NCBI RefSeq assembly: GCF_001411475.1
Contig: NZ_LLWH01000171.1
Location: 1 to 35,750, forward strand
From: Pseudomonas endophytica
Lineage (GTDB): Bacteria > Pseudomonadota > Gammaproteobacteria > Pseudomonadales > Pseudomonadaceae
Length of the DNA: 35,750 nucleotides
Direction of reading: 5' to 3'
The position numbers were made by a program, and so were the translations under genes. The notes beneath the pieces were generated by a model, which made no database searches, was not told the DNA's origin, and saw only the letters and a list, made by a program, of their open reading frames with translations. This document shows positions 8,386 to 15,648 of the stretch, piece after piece (the stretch's first letter is position 1; each line of letters begins with the position of its first letter).

Positions 8386-9708
8386 ATGAATAACTCTAAG
8401 AAAAGCATGTTGAAACACCCTCTTGCCTACGCCATTACGGCGGCAGGCTTGGCCCTGTCATTGAGCGCCGGGGTTCAGGCGGCTGATAACGGCAAGTTCC
8501 GAATCGGCGTCGTCACCTTCCTTTCAGGCCCAGCGGCAGGCCCGTTTGGCGAGCCGTCAGCCAATGCGGCCAAGGTGTTGATCGAAGGCTTGAACAAAGG
8601 CCAGTTGCCAGCGCCTTACGACAAGATCGGGATCAACGGTGCCGAGATTGAAATGGTCATGATTGACGAGGCCGGAGGTGCGTCCAAGCAGGTCGAGGAG
8701 TTCCGTAACCTGGTTCAGCGCCAAAAAGTCGATGCCGTGGTGGGGTACATCTCTTCCGGCGACTGCCTAGCGATTGCGCCGGTCGCTGAAGAACTGGGCG
8801 CCCTGACCGTGTTTTACGACTGCGGCACCTCACAGCTGTTCAAAGAAGACAAAACCCCGGAATACGTATTTCGCACCAGCCTCGATGCGGCGGTGGATAA
8901 CATTGGCGCCGCTCGCTACTTGAGCAAAGTGCGCCCGGATGCACAAAAAGTAGCGGGCATTCAGCAAAACTACGCATGGGGCCAAGACAGCTGGAATGAC
9001 TTCACCCACTCCATGGAGCAATTGATGCCCAAGGCCAAAGTGGTTGAGTCGCAAATGCCAAAAGTCTTCCAGGGCCAGTACGGTGCAGAGATTTCCGCGA
9101 TCTCGGTCAAACGGCCTGACATCATCCACTCCAGCTTCTGGGGCGGCGACATGGAAGCTTTGGTGTTGCAAGCCAACGCCCGTGGTCTACTCGAAGACGC
9201 GACGGCGGTGCTGACCTGCGGCGAGTCGGCCATCGACCGTTATAAGGATCAAGCGCCCAATGGCATGATCATCGGCGGCCGCGGCCCATTTGGCGCATTT
9301 GCTCCGCAAAACAACCTCAATGGCTGGTTCAAAGACAAGTACCAGACGGCCTACAACACCGCCCCGACTTACCCTGCGAGCAAAATGGCCCAAGCGATTC
9401 TTGGCCTCAAGCACGCGGCCGAAAATACCAAGGTTGAGCCGGGCAAGATCCCGACCCCACAGCAAATCGCCAAAGCGTTCAAAGGCGCGACCTTCGAGTC
9501 GGTGTCGGGCACCGTGCAAATGGCCCGCGCTGACGGTCACCAAGCCATGCAAGGGATTGCCTACGGCGAATACCAATACGACCCGGCGACCAAAAAAGGC
9601 GGCGTGCAAAACGTCATCGCCTTCTCGGGCGAATGCGTAACCCCACCGGATGGCACCACCGCGCTGGAGTGGATCAAAGCCGGCTTCCCTGGCGCGCAGT
9701 GCAACTGA
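8386..9708 (+). CDS. ABC transporter periplasmic binding protein (LivJ-type), second copy
   Basis: The 440-residue product has a clear signal peptide (positively charged start, hydrophobic core, cleavage near AGVQA-AD at about 32-33). The mature protein is again Peripla_BP_6: FRIGVVTFLSGPAAGPFGEP at the N-terminal ligand loop, VVGYISSGDCLAIAPVAEEL, and WGGDMEALVLQA. It contains several cysteines (CLAIAP, YDCGTS, TCGES, a C-terminal GAQCN) that could form periplasmic disulfides. It lies directly upstream of the permease genes and is probably the main ligand-delivering subunit. A long hairpin (9726-9787) after its stop should stabilise its mRNA and raise its level relative to the permeases, as binding proteins are needed in excess. 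Confidence 0.92.
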   Translation: MNNSKKSMLKHPLAYAITAAGLALSLSAGVQAADNGKFRIGVVTFLSGPAAGPFGEPSANAAKVLIEGLNKGQLPAPYDKIGINGAEIEMVMIDEAGGASKQVEEFRNLVQRQKVDAVVGYISSGDCLAIAPVAEELGALTVFYDCGTSQLFKEDKTPEYVFRTSLDAAVDNIGAARYLSKVRPDAQKVAGIQQNYAWGQDSWNDFTHSMEQLMPKAKVVESQMPKVFQGQYGAEISAISVKRPDIIHSSFWGGDMEALVLQANARGLLEDATAVLTCGESAIDRYKDQAPNGMIIGGRGPFGAFAPQNNLNGWFKDKYQTAYNTAPTYPASKMAQAILGLKHAAENTKVEPGKIPTPQQIAKAFKGATFESVSGTVQMARADGHQAMQGIAYGEYQYDPATKKGGVQNVIAFSGECVTPPDGTTALEWIKAGFPGAQCN

Positions 9709-9725
9709 TCCGCTAACGCCCACTT

Positions 9726-9787
9726 CTGTTGGCGCGAGCGTGCTTCGCGATCTTTTGATCGGTGAACGCTCACGCTCGCTCCAACAG
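9726..9787. repeat. Intercistronic inverted repeat (stem-loop)
   Basis: CTGTTGG at 9726 pairs with CCAACAG ending at 9787; the full 17-bp stem has one mismatch and encloses about 28 bases containing GATCTTTTGATC. It is related to, but distinct from, the other REP palindromes in the window. It lies between the second binding-protein gene and the first permease gene; no T-run follows, so it is more likely an mRNA-stabilising or attenuating structure than a terminator. Confidence 0.7.
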
Positions 9788-9820
9788 TCATCGCCACCTT
9801 CTTGCCAAGGTACGACTGTA

Positions 9821-10720
9821 ATGATGAGTCTTTTCGCGGTGCTGATTGACGGCACCATCTATGCCTCGTGGCTGTTTCTGGTCGCGGCCGGGCTTACGGT
9901 GATCTACGGGGTGATGCGCATCCTGAACATGGCCCACGGCAGCTTTTATGCAATTGGCGCCTATACCGCGGCCTCGCTGGTGGGCTGGTATTTCAATAAC
10001 GGGATTGGCCCGGTCTGGGCCGGGTATCTGCTGATGCTCGGTTGCGCACTGGTGGCCGGTCTGATCGTCGGGCTGATCATCGAGCGTGGTCTGCTGCGCT
10101 TTATGTATGGCCGCGATGAAGTGTTGATGGTGATCATCACTTACGCACTGCTGCTGATCCTCGAAGACACCATGAAGATGATCTGGGGCGTGAACCCGTA
10201 TTTTGCCTATCAGCCATACGCCGAGATGGGGCGCAGCGCGCTGGCCGGGCTCAAGGTCTCGAATTATGACCTGATGCTGGTGGGTGTTTCGCTGGTACTG
10301 GGGCTGGGCCTGTGGTTATGGCTGGAGCGCACGCATCAGGGCAAGGTGCTGCGCGCGGTGATCCACGACCGTGAAGTGGCGATGGCGATGGGGGTCAATG
10401 TGCGGCGCATGTTCACCTTGGTATTCGTGCTGGGCACCATGCTCGGCACCTTGGCCGGCGCCTTGACCGCACCTGCGATCTCGGTGGTGCCGGGCATGGG
10501 GGTTGAGGTCATCGTGCTGGCGTTTGCCGTGGTGGTGATCGGCGGCATGGGCAGCATCGAAGGCGCGGCTGTGGGCGCTTTGCTGGTGGGCTTGAGTCGC
10601 GCCGCCGCGGTGCATTACGCGCCGGAATTCGAGCTCTTTGTGATTTACGGGGTGATGGCGCTGGTGTTGGCAGTGCGTCCTCAAGGGCTGTTCGGCCGTG
10701 TACTGGCGAGGAAAATCTAA
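9821..10720 (+). CDS. Branched-chain-type ABC transporter permease (LivH family)
   Basis: With the start at ATG 9821 (AAGG at 9807-9810; a second ATG three bases on is also possible) the protein is 299 residues. It is an integral inner-membrane protein with about eight hydrophobic segments and the LivH-type stretches LTVIYGVMRILNMAHGSFYA near the N-terminus and VIVLAFAVVVIGGMGSIEGA near the C-terminus. The open frame continues upstream to 9650, but that region covers the hairpin and the end of the previous gene and is not coding. The next permease begins at the base right after its stop codon. Confidence 0.93.
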   Translation: MMSLFAVLIDGTIYASWLFLVAAGLTVIYGVMRILNMAHGSFYAIGAYTAASLVGWYFNNGIGPVWAGYLLMLGCALVAGLIVGLIIERGLLRFMYGRDEVLMVIITYALLLILEDTMKMIWGVNPYFAYQPYAEMGRSALAGLKVSNYDLMLVGVSLVLGLGLWLWLERTHQGKVLRAVIHDREVAMAMGVNVRRMFTLVFVLGTMLGTLAGALTAPAISVVPGMGVEVIVLAFAVVVIGGMGSIEGAAVGALLVGLSRAAAVHYAPEFELFVIYGVMALVLAVRPQGLFGRVLARKI

Positions 10721-11665
10721 ATGCGCCTAAGTAAAACCGAATTGATTCTGCTCGGCGTTGCCGTGCTCCTAGCCGCAGGGGGAGTGATCGCCCCGCAATG
10801 GCTGGTGTTTCTGCTGACCATGGCTTTGGCCAAGGCTATGGTGGTGCAGGGCGTTGTCATGCAAATGCGCGCCGGGTTAGTGACCTTTGGTCAAGGCTTG
10901 TTCTTTTGCATCGGCGGCTACGCGGTCGGCATGAGTGGGCATTTTCTAAACATTACCGACCTTGCCCTGTTGCTGCTGATTGGCGTGGGTGCGGCAGTGC
11001 TGTTGGCCATGTTGCTCGGGCTGCTGATGACCCGCTATCGCGAGATCTTCTTCGCCATGCTGTCTTTGGCGTTCTCGATGATTTTGTACGGCGTGCTGGT
11101 TAAAAGCTCGGCGCTGGGCAGCACTGATGGCTTCAACGTCAAAGCCTGGACCTTGTTTGGCTGGACACCGGCATCAGGGCAGGCGCCACTGGCGTTGTTC
11201 ATCATCATCGTGGCTTGTTCAGGTCTGCTGGCGGTGTTGTTGCACCGCTACAGCCGCAGCAGTGCGGGGATGATGTGCGAGGCGATCCGCGAAAACGAAG
11301 TGCGGGTTGAATACCTCGGTCAGTCGCCGCGCTGGGTGCTGTACATGAACTACGTGGCCGCCGCTGCCGTATCAGCGTTGGGTGGTGGGTTCATGGCGTT
11401 ATCAGCCGGGCATATCGACCCGGAAATGGCCTACTGGATCACCTCTGGCGAGTTCGTCTTTATCGCTTTGCTGGGCGGCACAGCGCACGTCGCTGCACCG
11501 TTTATTGCGGCCGTTCTGTTCGCCGTGGTGCGTACCTACGCCATTGAGTGGATGCCCCACAGCTGGCAAATGATTCTGGGTTTCACCCTGTTGGCGATCA
11601 TCGTGTTCCTGCCTAAAGGCTTATGGAGCCTGTTCACCGCGCAAGCACGGAGGGCAAAAGCATGA
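10721..11665 (+). CDS. Branched-chain-type ABC transporter permease (LivM family)
   Basis: This 314-residue inner-membrane protein follows the LivH-type gene with no spacer. It has about eight to nine hydrophobic segments and the LivM signature region: GLVTFGQGLFFCIGGYAVGM early, AIRENEVRVEYLGQSPRWV in the cytoplasmic loop that contacts the ATPases, and GGGFMALSAGHIDPEMAYW later. It pairs with the LivH-type subunit to form the transmembrane channel. Its TGA stop overlaps the ATG of the next gene by 4 bases. Confidence 0.93.
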   Translation: MRLSKTELILLGVAVLLAAGGVIAPQWLVFLLTMALAKAMVVQGVVMQMRAGLVTFGQGLFFCIGGYAVGMSGHFLNITDLALLLLIGVGAAVLLAMLLGLLMTRYREIFFAMLSLAFSMILYGVLVKSSALGSTDGFNVKAWTLFGWTPASGQAPLALFIIIVACSGLLAVLLHRYSRSSAGMMCEAIRENEVRVEYLGQSPRWVLYMNYVAAAAVSALGGGFMALSAGHIDPEMAYWITSGEFVFIALLGGTAHVAAPFIAAVLFAVVRTYAIEWMPHSWQMILGFTLLAIIVFLPKGLWSLFTAQARRAKA

Positions 11666-12432
11666 CCTGCATTCTGGAAACTCAAGGGCTGTGTAAAGAG
11701 TTTGGCGCGGTGACGGCTGCCAAAGACGTGAACGTGCGCATCCACAAAGGCGAAGTGGTGGGCGTGATTGGCTCCAATGGCGCGGGTAAAACCACGTTCA
11801 TTAACATGGTGACTGGCTACCTAAAACCCAGCCGTGGCGAGATTCTGTTCAATGGCCAGTCGATCATAGGTCGCACACCACGGGCCATTACCCGGGCCGG
11901 AATGGCCCGCTCGTTCCAGGTCGCGCAACTGTTTGCGCAACTGAGCGTGCTGGACAACCTGCTGATTGCCGTCTCGGCGGCGCAAAGCCCGTTTCCGTCG
12001 CTGTTGGCGCCCATGCGCAACGCGAGCCGGATCGAGCAGGCCGATGCGATCTTGGCCGAGTTCGACATCAGCCGCTGGCGCGATACCCCGGTCACCGCCG
12101 TGCCGCAGGGGGTGCGCAAATTAATCGACATCGCCATGGCGTTAATCGGTGATCCGCAAATGTTGCTGCTCGATGAGCCCACCAGCGGTGTGAGTGCCGA
12201 AGAGAAAACAGCGCTCATGGATACCGTGATGCGCGTGGTTGCACAGCATCAGGTCACCGTGTTGTTTGTGGAACACGACATGGACGTGGTGCGCCGTTAT
12301 GTGTCGCGAATTCTGGCCTTTTACAGTGGCGAAGTACTGGCCGACGGGGCACCCGAAGCAGTGCTTGCCAACCCCCGCGTGCAAGAGTTCGTGACCGGCG
12401 GGCCAAACGCTCATAAGAGGGCAGCGCAATGA
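11662..12432 (+). CDS. ABC transporter ATP-binding protein (LivG family)
   Basis: From ATG 11662 (GGAGG at 11649-11653, 8-base spacing) the product has 256 residues. It has Walker A GSNGAGKTT, Walker B MLLLDEPTSG, and the switch histidine in LFVEHDMDV. The ABC signature is unusual: where LSGGQ or SYGQQ is expected it reads VPQGVRKLIDIAMAL. I recall similar PQG-R-K-L signatures in a LivG subgroup of alpha- and gammaproteobacteria, so this is probably a subfamily trait and not a lesion. An in-frame ATG at 11623 lies inside the preceding permease gene and is not used. It overlaps both neighbours by 4 bases. Confidence 0.93.
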   Translation: MTCILETQGLCKEFGAVTAAKDVNVRIHKGEVVGVIGSNGAGKTTFINMVTGYLKPSRGEILFNGQSIIGRTPRAITRAGMARSFQVAQLFAQLSVLDNLLIAVSAAQSPFPSLLAPMRNASRIEQADAILAEFDISRWRDTPVTAVPQGVRKLIDIAMALIGDPQMLLLDEPTSGVSAEEKTALMDTVMRVVAQHQVTVLFVEHDMDVVRRYVSRILAFYSGEVLADGAPEAVLANPRVQEFVTGGPNAHKRAAQ

Positions 12433-13076
12433 GTCTGGATATTCGCAACCTGCACGTCTCGATTGAAGGTGTGCCGATTCTGCATAACGTGTCTTTGACC
12501 GTGGGCGCCGGGCAAATGGTCGGTTTGATCGGCCACAACGGCGCCGGTAAAACCACCTTGATCCGCGCCATCATGGGCCTGCTGGATGCCGATTCCGGGT
12601 CGATCAGTTTTGTTGGCCAAGACCTGCGTAATCAGCCGGGCTTCACCCGGGCGGGGGCGGGTATCAGTTACCTGCCAGAAGACCGCCGACTGATCCCTGC
12701 GCTGACGGTCGAGGAGAATATTTTGCTGCCGGTGTGGGCCAACAAACTGCCGGACAGCCAACAGCGTCTGGAATGGGTCTACAGCCTGATTCCAGAAATC
12801 GCCCAGTTCCGCGAGCGCAAGGCCATGCAACTGTCTGGCGGGCAACAAAAACTGGTGGCGCTGGCGCGGGCGTTGATGCCCGGCAATAAGCTGCTGTTGC
12901 TCGATGAACCGTTTGAGGGCGTGGCACCGGTTTTGTCGCGGCGCTTGAGCGAAGTGATCGCCAAACTCGGCCGCGAAGGCCTGTGTGTACTTATTTCTGA
13001 ATCCGATGACACTCACTCTGCTGACCTGGTCGATGCGTTGTTTCGCATTGAGCGCGGCAGTGTGACCGCAGGGTAG
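12429..13076 (+). CDS. ABC transporter ATP-binding protein (LivF family)
   Basis: The 215-residue product is slightly shorter than typical LivF (about 233-237). It carries Walker A GHNGAGKTT, a canonical signature LSGGQQKLVALARAL and Walker B LLLLDEPFEGVAP. As in LivF generally, the switch-histidine position is not clear (CVLISESDDTHS). With the LivG-type subunit it would form the heterodimeric motor on the cytoplasmic face of the permease. It starts within the LivG stop codon (ATGA) and ends 8 bases before the first dehydrogenase gene, so the transporter and dehydrogenases share an mRNA. Confidence 0.93.
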   Translation: MSLDIRNLHVSIEGVPILHNVSLTVGAGQMVGLIGHNGAGKTTLIRAIMGLLDADSGSISFVGQDLRNQPGFTRAGAGISYLPEDRRLIPALTVEENILLPVWANKLPDSQQRLEWVYSLIPEIAQFRERKAMQLSGGQQKLVALARALMPGNKLLLLDEPFEGVAPVLSRRLSEVIAKLGREGLCVLISESDDTHSADLVDALFRIERGSVTAG

Positions 13077-13084
13077 GGGGCAAC

Positions 13085-14239
13085 ATGTCGACATTTACCT
13101 TTGAAACCACACCGCGAGTGATCTGCGAAATTGACGGCGCATTACGCCTTGGCGCTTTGTGCCGCGAGCTGAATGCCGAGCGGGTCTTGCTGGTCAGCGA
13201 CCCTGGGTTGCTGCGCGCTGGCTTGTTGGATGCGCCGCTACAAGCCATGCGTGACAGCGGCTTGCAGGTCACGCTGTACCGCGAGGTGCAGGCTGACCCG
13301 CCGGTAGCTTGTGTCGAAGAGGCCGTGGCGGTGGCCCGCGAATGCCGCGCTCAAGCGGTGATCGGTCTGGGCGGTGGCAGCTCGCTGGACATCGCCAAAC
13401 TGGTGGCCTTGCTGTGCGGCCACGAACAGCGGCTGGAGGACATCTACGGGATTGGGCTGGCCAAAGGCCCGCGCTTGCCGTTGATTCAGGTTCCGACCAC
13501 GGCTGGCACTGGCTCGGAAGTCACAGCGGTGGCCATTGTCACCACCCCGAGCCATGAGAAAAAGGGCGTTGTCAGCTCGCTCTTGTACCCCGATATCGCT
13601 TTGTTGGATGCGCGGCTCACCGTGGGCTTGCCAGCAGCGATCAGTGCGATGACCGGCGTTGATGCGATGGTGCACGCCATTGAGGCTTACACCAGTGCGC
13701 ACAAAAAAAACGTGCTCTCGGATGGTCTGGCGGTGCAGGCGTTGACGTTATTGGCGGCCAACATGGACCGTGTGTTGGCGGAGCCTAGCGACTTGCAGGC
13801 GCGCTCGAACATGCTGCTGGGCTCAATGCTGGCGGGCATGGCCTTCGCCAACGCGCCAGTGGCGGCGGTGCATGCGCTGGCGTATCCGCTGGGTGGGCAT
13901 TTTCATGTCCCCCACGGGTTGAGTAATGCCTTAGTACTGGTGCCGGTACTGAACTTCAATCGCCCGTCAGCCGAGGCGTTGTACGCACAGTTGGCCTCGG
14001 CGGTGTTGCCGGGGCAGCACTTTGCCAGTGCTGCTGAAGCTTGTGAGGCATTTATCGCGTTCATGACCCAATTGGTGACGCGCATGCCATTTGCCCAACG
14101 CCTGAACGAAGTCGGGGTGACCGTGGCGCACCTCGACCAATTGACCGATGACGCGCTGAAAATCGAGCGGCTACTGATCAACAACCCGCGCCCGCTTAAT
14201 CGCGACGACATCCACGCTATTTACAGCTCGGTGCTTTAA
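13085..14239 (+). CDS. Iron-containing (group III) alcohol dehydrogenase, first copy
   Basis: A 384-residue cytoplasmic NAD(P)-dependent oxidoreductase. The nucleotide-binding GGGSS lies at 96-100 and the second motif PTTAGTGSEVTAVA at 137-150. The metal ligands expected for the family are present: Asp193 and His197 (GVDAMVHAIEAY), His263 (AAVHALAYPLG) and His277 (FHVPHG). Family members oxidise primary alcohols, diols or lactaldehyde, or reduce the matching aldehydes. GGGG at 13077-13080 provides the ribosome site 4-5 bases before the start. Placement as the next gene after a transporter says the imported compound, or its product, is the substrate. Confidence 0.93.
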   Translation: MSTFTFETTPRVICEIDGALRLGALCRELNAERVLLVSDPGLLRAGLLDAPLQAMRDSGLQVTLYREVQADPPVACVEEAVAVARECRAQAVIGLGGGSSLDIAKLVALLCGHEQRLEDIYGIGLAKGPRLPLIQVPTTAGTGSEVTAVAIVTTPSHEKKGVVSSLLYPDIALLDARLTVGLPAAISAMTGVDAMVHAIEAYTSAHKKNVLSDGLAVQALTLLAANMDRVLAEPSDLQARSNMLLGSMLAGMAFANAPVAAVHALAYPLGGHFHVPHGLSNALVLVPVLNFNRPSAEALYAQLASAVLPGQHFASAAEACEAFIAFMTQLVTRMPFAQRLNEVGVTVAHLDQLTDDALKIERLLINNPRPLNRDDIHAIYSSVL

Positions 14240-14256
14240 ACCCCCTCAGTCGCCTT

Positions 14257-14313
14257 GTAGGAGCTGCCGCAGGCTGCGATCTTTTAACGCTCGCAGCCTA
14301 CGGCAGCTCCTAC
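14257..14313. repeat. REP palindrome
   Basis: GTAGGAGCTGCCG (14257-14269) pairs perfectly with CGGCAGCTCCTAC (14301-14313), with a second inner stem built from AGGCTGCGA and TCGCAGCCT. It lies in the gap between the two dehydrogenase genes, so it would form a strong mRNA hairpin within the operon. Confidence 0.85.
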
Positions 14314-14346
14314 ACGAGGATATTCATCTGTTAACAGGAGTCAGCG

Positions 14347-15501
14347 ATGAACCATGAATTCAGAAGTGTGCCGCGCATCATCTGCGAGCCAGGGGCCTTG
14401 CAAGCGCTGGGTGAGGTGTTTCGCGGCCTTGGCGCTCAGCGAGTGATGTTGGTCTGTGATCCGGGAATCGTCAGCCTCGGTTTCGCAGGCCAGGCGCAAG
14501 CGGTGCTGCAAGCGAGCGGCTGTGAAGTGGCAGTATTTGATCAAGTGACCCCCGACCCGTCCTCGGCCGTGGTCGAGCAAGCCGCCAGCCAGGCCAAAGC
14601 GTTCAAGGCGCAAGGGGTGTTGGGCTTGGGCGGTGGCAGTTCGTTGGACGCGGCCAAACTGGTCGCCTTGCTGTGTAACAGCGAACAACCGCTGGAGCAG
14701 CTCTACGGCACCGACAAAGCCCTGGGTAAACGCTTACCGCTGGTGTTGATGCCGACCACCTCCGGCACCGGTTCGGAAGTGACCTGGGTGTCGGTGATCA
14801 CCGACCCGCAGAACAAAAAGCAAGCGGTGTACTCCCCTCAATTGCTGCCTGATGTGGCGATTCTTGATCCGCTTCTGACCTTGGGCCTACCGCCTAAAGT
14901 GACCGCGGCTACAGGATTGGATGCGATGGTTCATGCGATTGAGGCGTATACCAGTCGTACGCGCAAAAATCCGATTTCCGATGGGTTAGCCACGGCGGCA
15001 TTGACCTTGCTGGGCAGCAACCTGCGTAAGGTTTTGGCTGACGGAAATGACCTGCAAGCCCGCTCGGCGATGCTGCAAGGTTCGTTGATGGCGGGCATGG
15101 CATTTGTTAATGCATCCGTGGCCGCCATTCATGCGTTGGCCTACCCGCTGGGCGCTCGCTTTCACATCCCCCACGGTCATGCCAACGCCTTGGTCATGGC
15201 GCCGGTCATTCGTTTTAACCGGCCCAAGGCCCAGCGCCATTACGCCGAACTGGCGGCGTGCGTGTTGCCGGGTCAGTCATTTGAAGACGAGGCCAGCGCT
15301 GCCGAGGCTTTTGTTCAGGCCATTGAAAGCTTGGTCAACGACAGCGGTTTGCAACTGCGCTTGTCAGAATTGAAGGTGGATGAAGCGTCGTTGCCGACCA
15401 TGGCTTCAGAGGTCGTTGTGGGCATACGCCGATTGATCGACAGCAACCCACGTGACATGAATGAGCAGGATGTCGAGGCAATTTATCGGAGTGTTTTTTA
15501 A
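14347..15501 (+). CDS. Iron-containing (group III) alcohol dehydrogenase, second copy
   Basis: This is a paralogue of the previous gene, with the same length (384 residues) and collinear motifs: GLGGGSSLDAAKLVALL, PTTSGTGSEVTWVSV, GLDAMVHAIEAYTS and IHALAYPLGARFHIPHGHAN. The metal ligands (Asp and three His) are kept. AGGAG at 14336-14340 gives a good ribosome site. The pair probably arose by tandem duplication and then diverged; substrate-facing positions differ (for example TAVA versus TWVS after the GTGSE motif, HVPHGLS versus HIPHGHA), which suggests different chain length or stereochemistry. It is probably the last gene of the operon, since no coding gene follows for 147 bases. Confidence 0.93.
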   Translation: MNHEFRSVPRIICEPGALQALGEVFRGLGAQRVMLVCDPGIVSLGFAGQAQAVLQASGCEVAVFDQVTPDPSSAVVEQAASQAKAFKAQGVLGLGGGSSLDAAKLVALLCNSEQPLEQLYGTDKALGKRLPLVLMPTTSGTGSEVTWVSVITDPQNKKQAVYSPQLLPDVAILDPLLTLGLPPKVTAATGLDAMVHAIEAYTSRTRKNPISDGLATAALTLLGSNLRKVLADGNDLQARSAMLQGSLMAGMAFVNASVAAIHALAYPLGARFHIPHGHANALVMAPVIRFNRPKAQRHYAELAACVLPGQSFEDEASAAEAFVQAIESLVNDSGLQLRLSELKVDEASLPTMASEVVVGIRRLIDSNPRDMNEQDVEAIYRSVF

Positions 15502-15648
15502 GGCAGTGATGGCCATGTAACACATTGGCTTTTAATGTTTTATCAACTTACATGTTCATAGCTACACGAATAGGGTCACTCAGTTTGCGTGCACTAGGCT
15601 CTAGTTATTAGTGCCTAAGTGCACCTGTTACGATTGAGTGGTTTATAT

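Noticed and set aside
9650..9820. Longer LivH-type frame starting inside the preceding gene
   Set aside because: It would cover the end of the binding-protein gene in another frame and the 17-bp hairpin; the hydrophobic permease sequence begins only at 9821.
9187..9858. 223-codon minus-strand frame opposite the second binding protein
   Set aside because: It is antisense to a well-supported gene and crosses the intercistronic hairpin; no motif is seen.
11623..11661. Earlier ATG for the LivG-type ATPase
   Set aside because: It lies inside the LivM-type gene; ATG 11662 has GGAGG at the right distance and gives the usual 4-base overlap.
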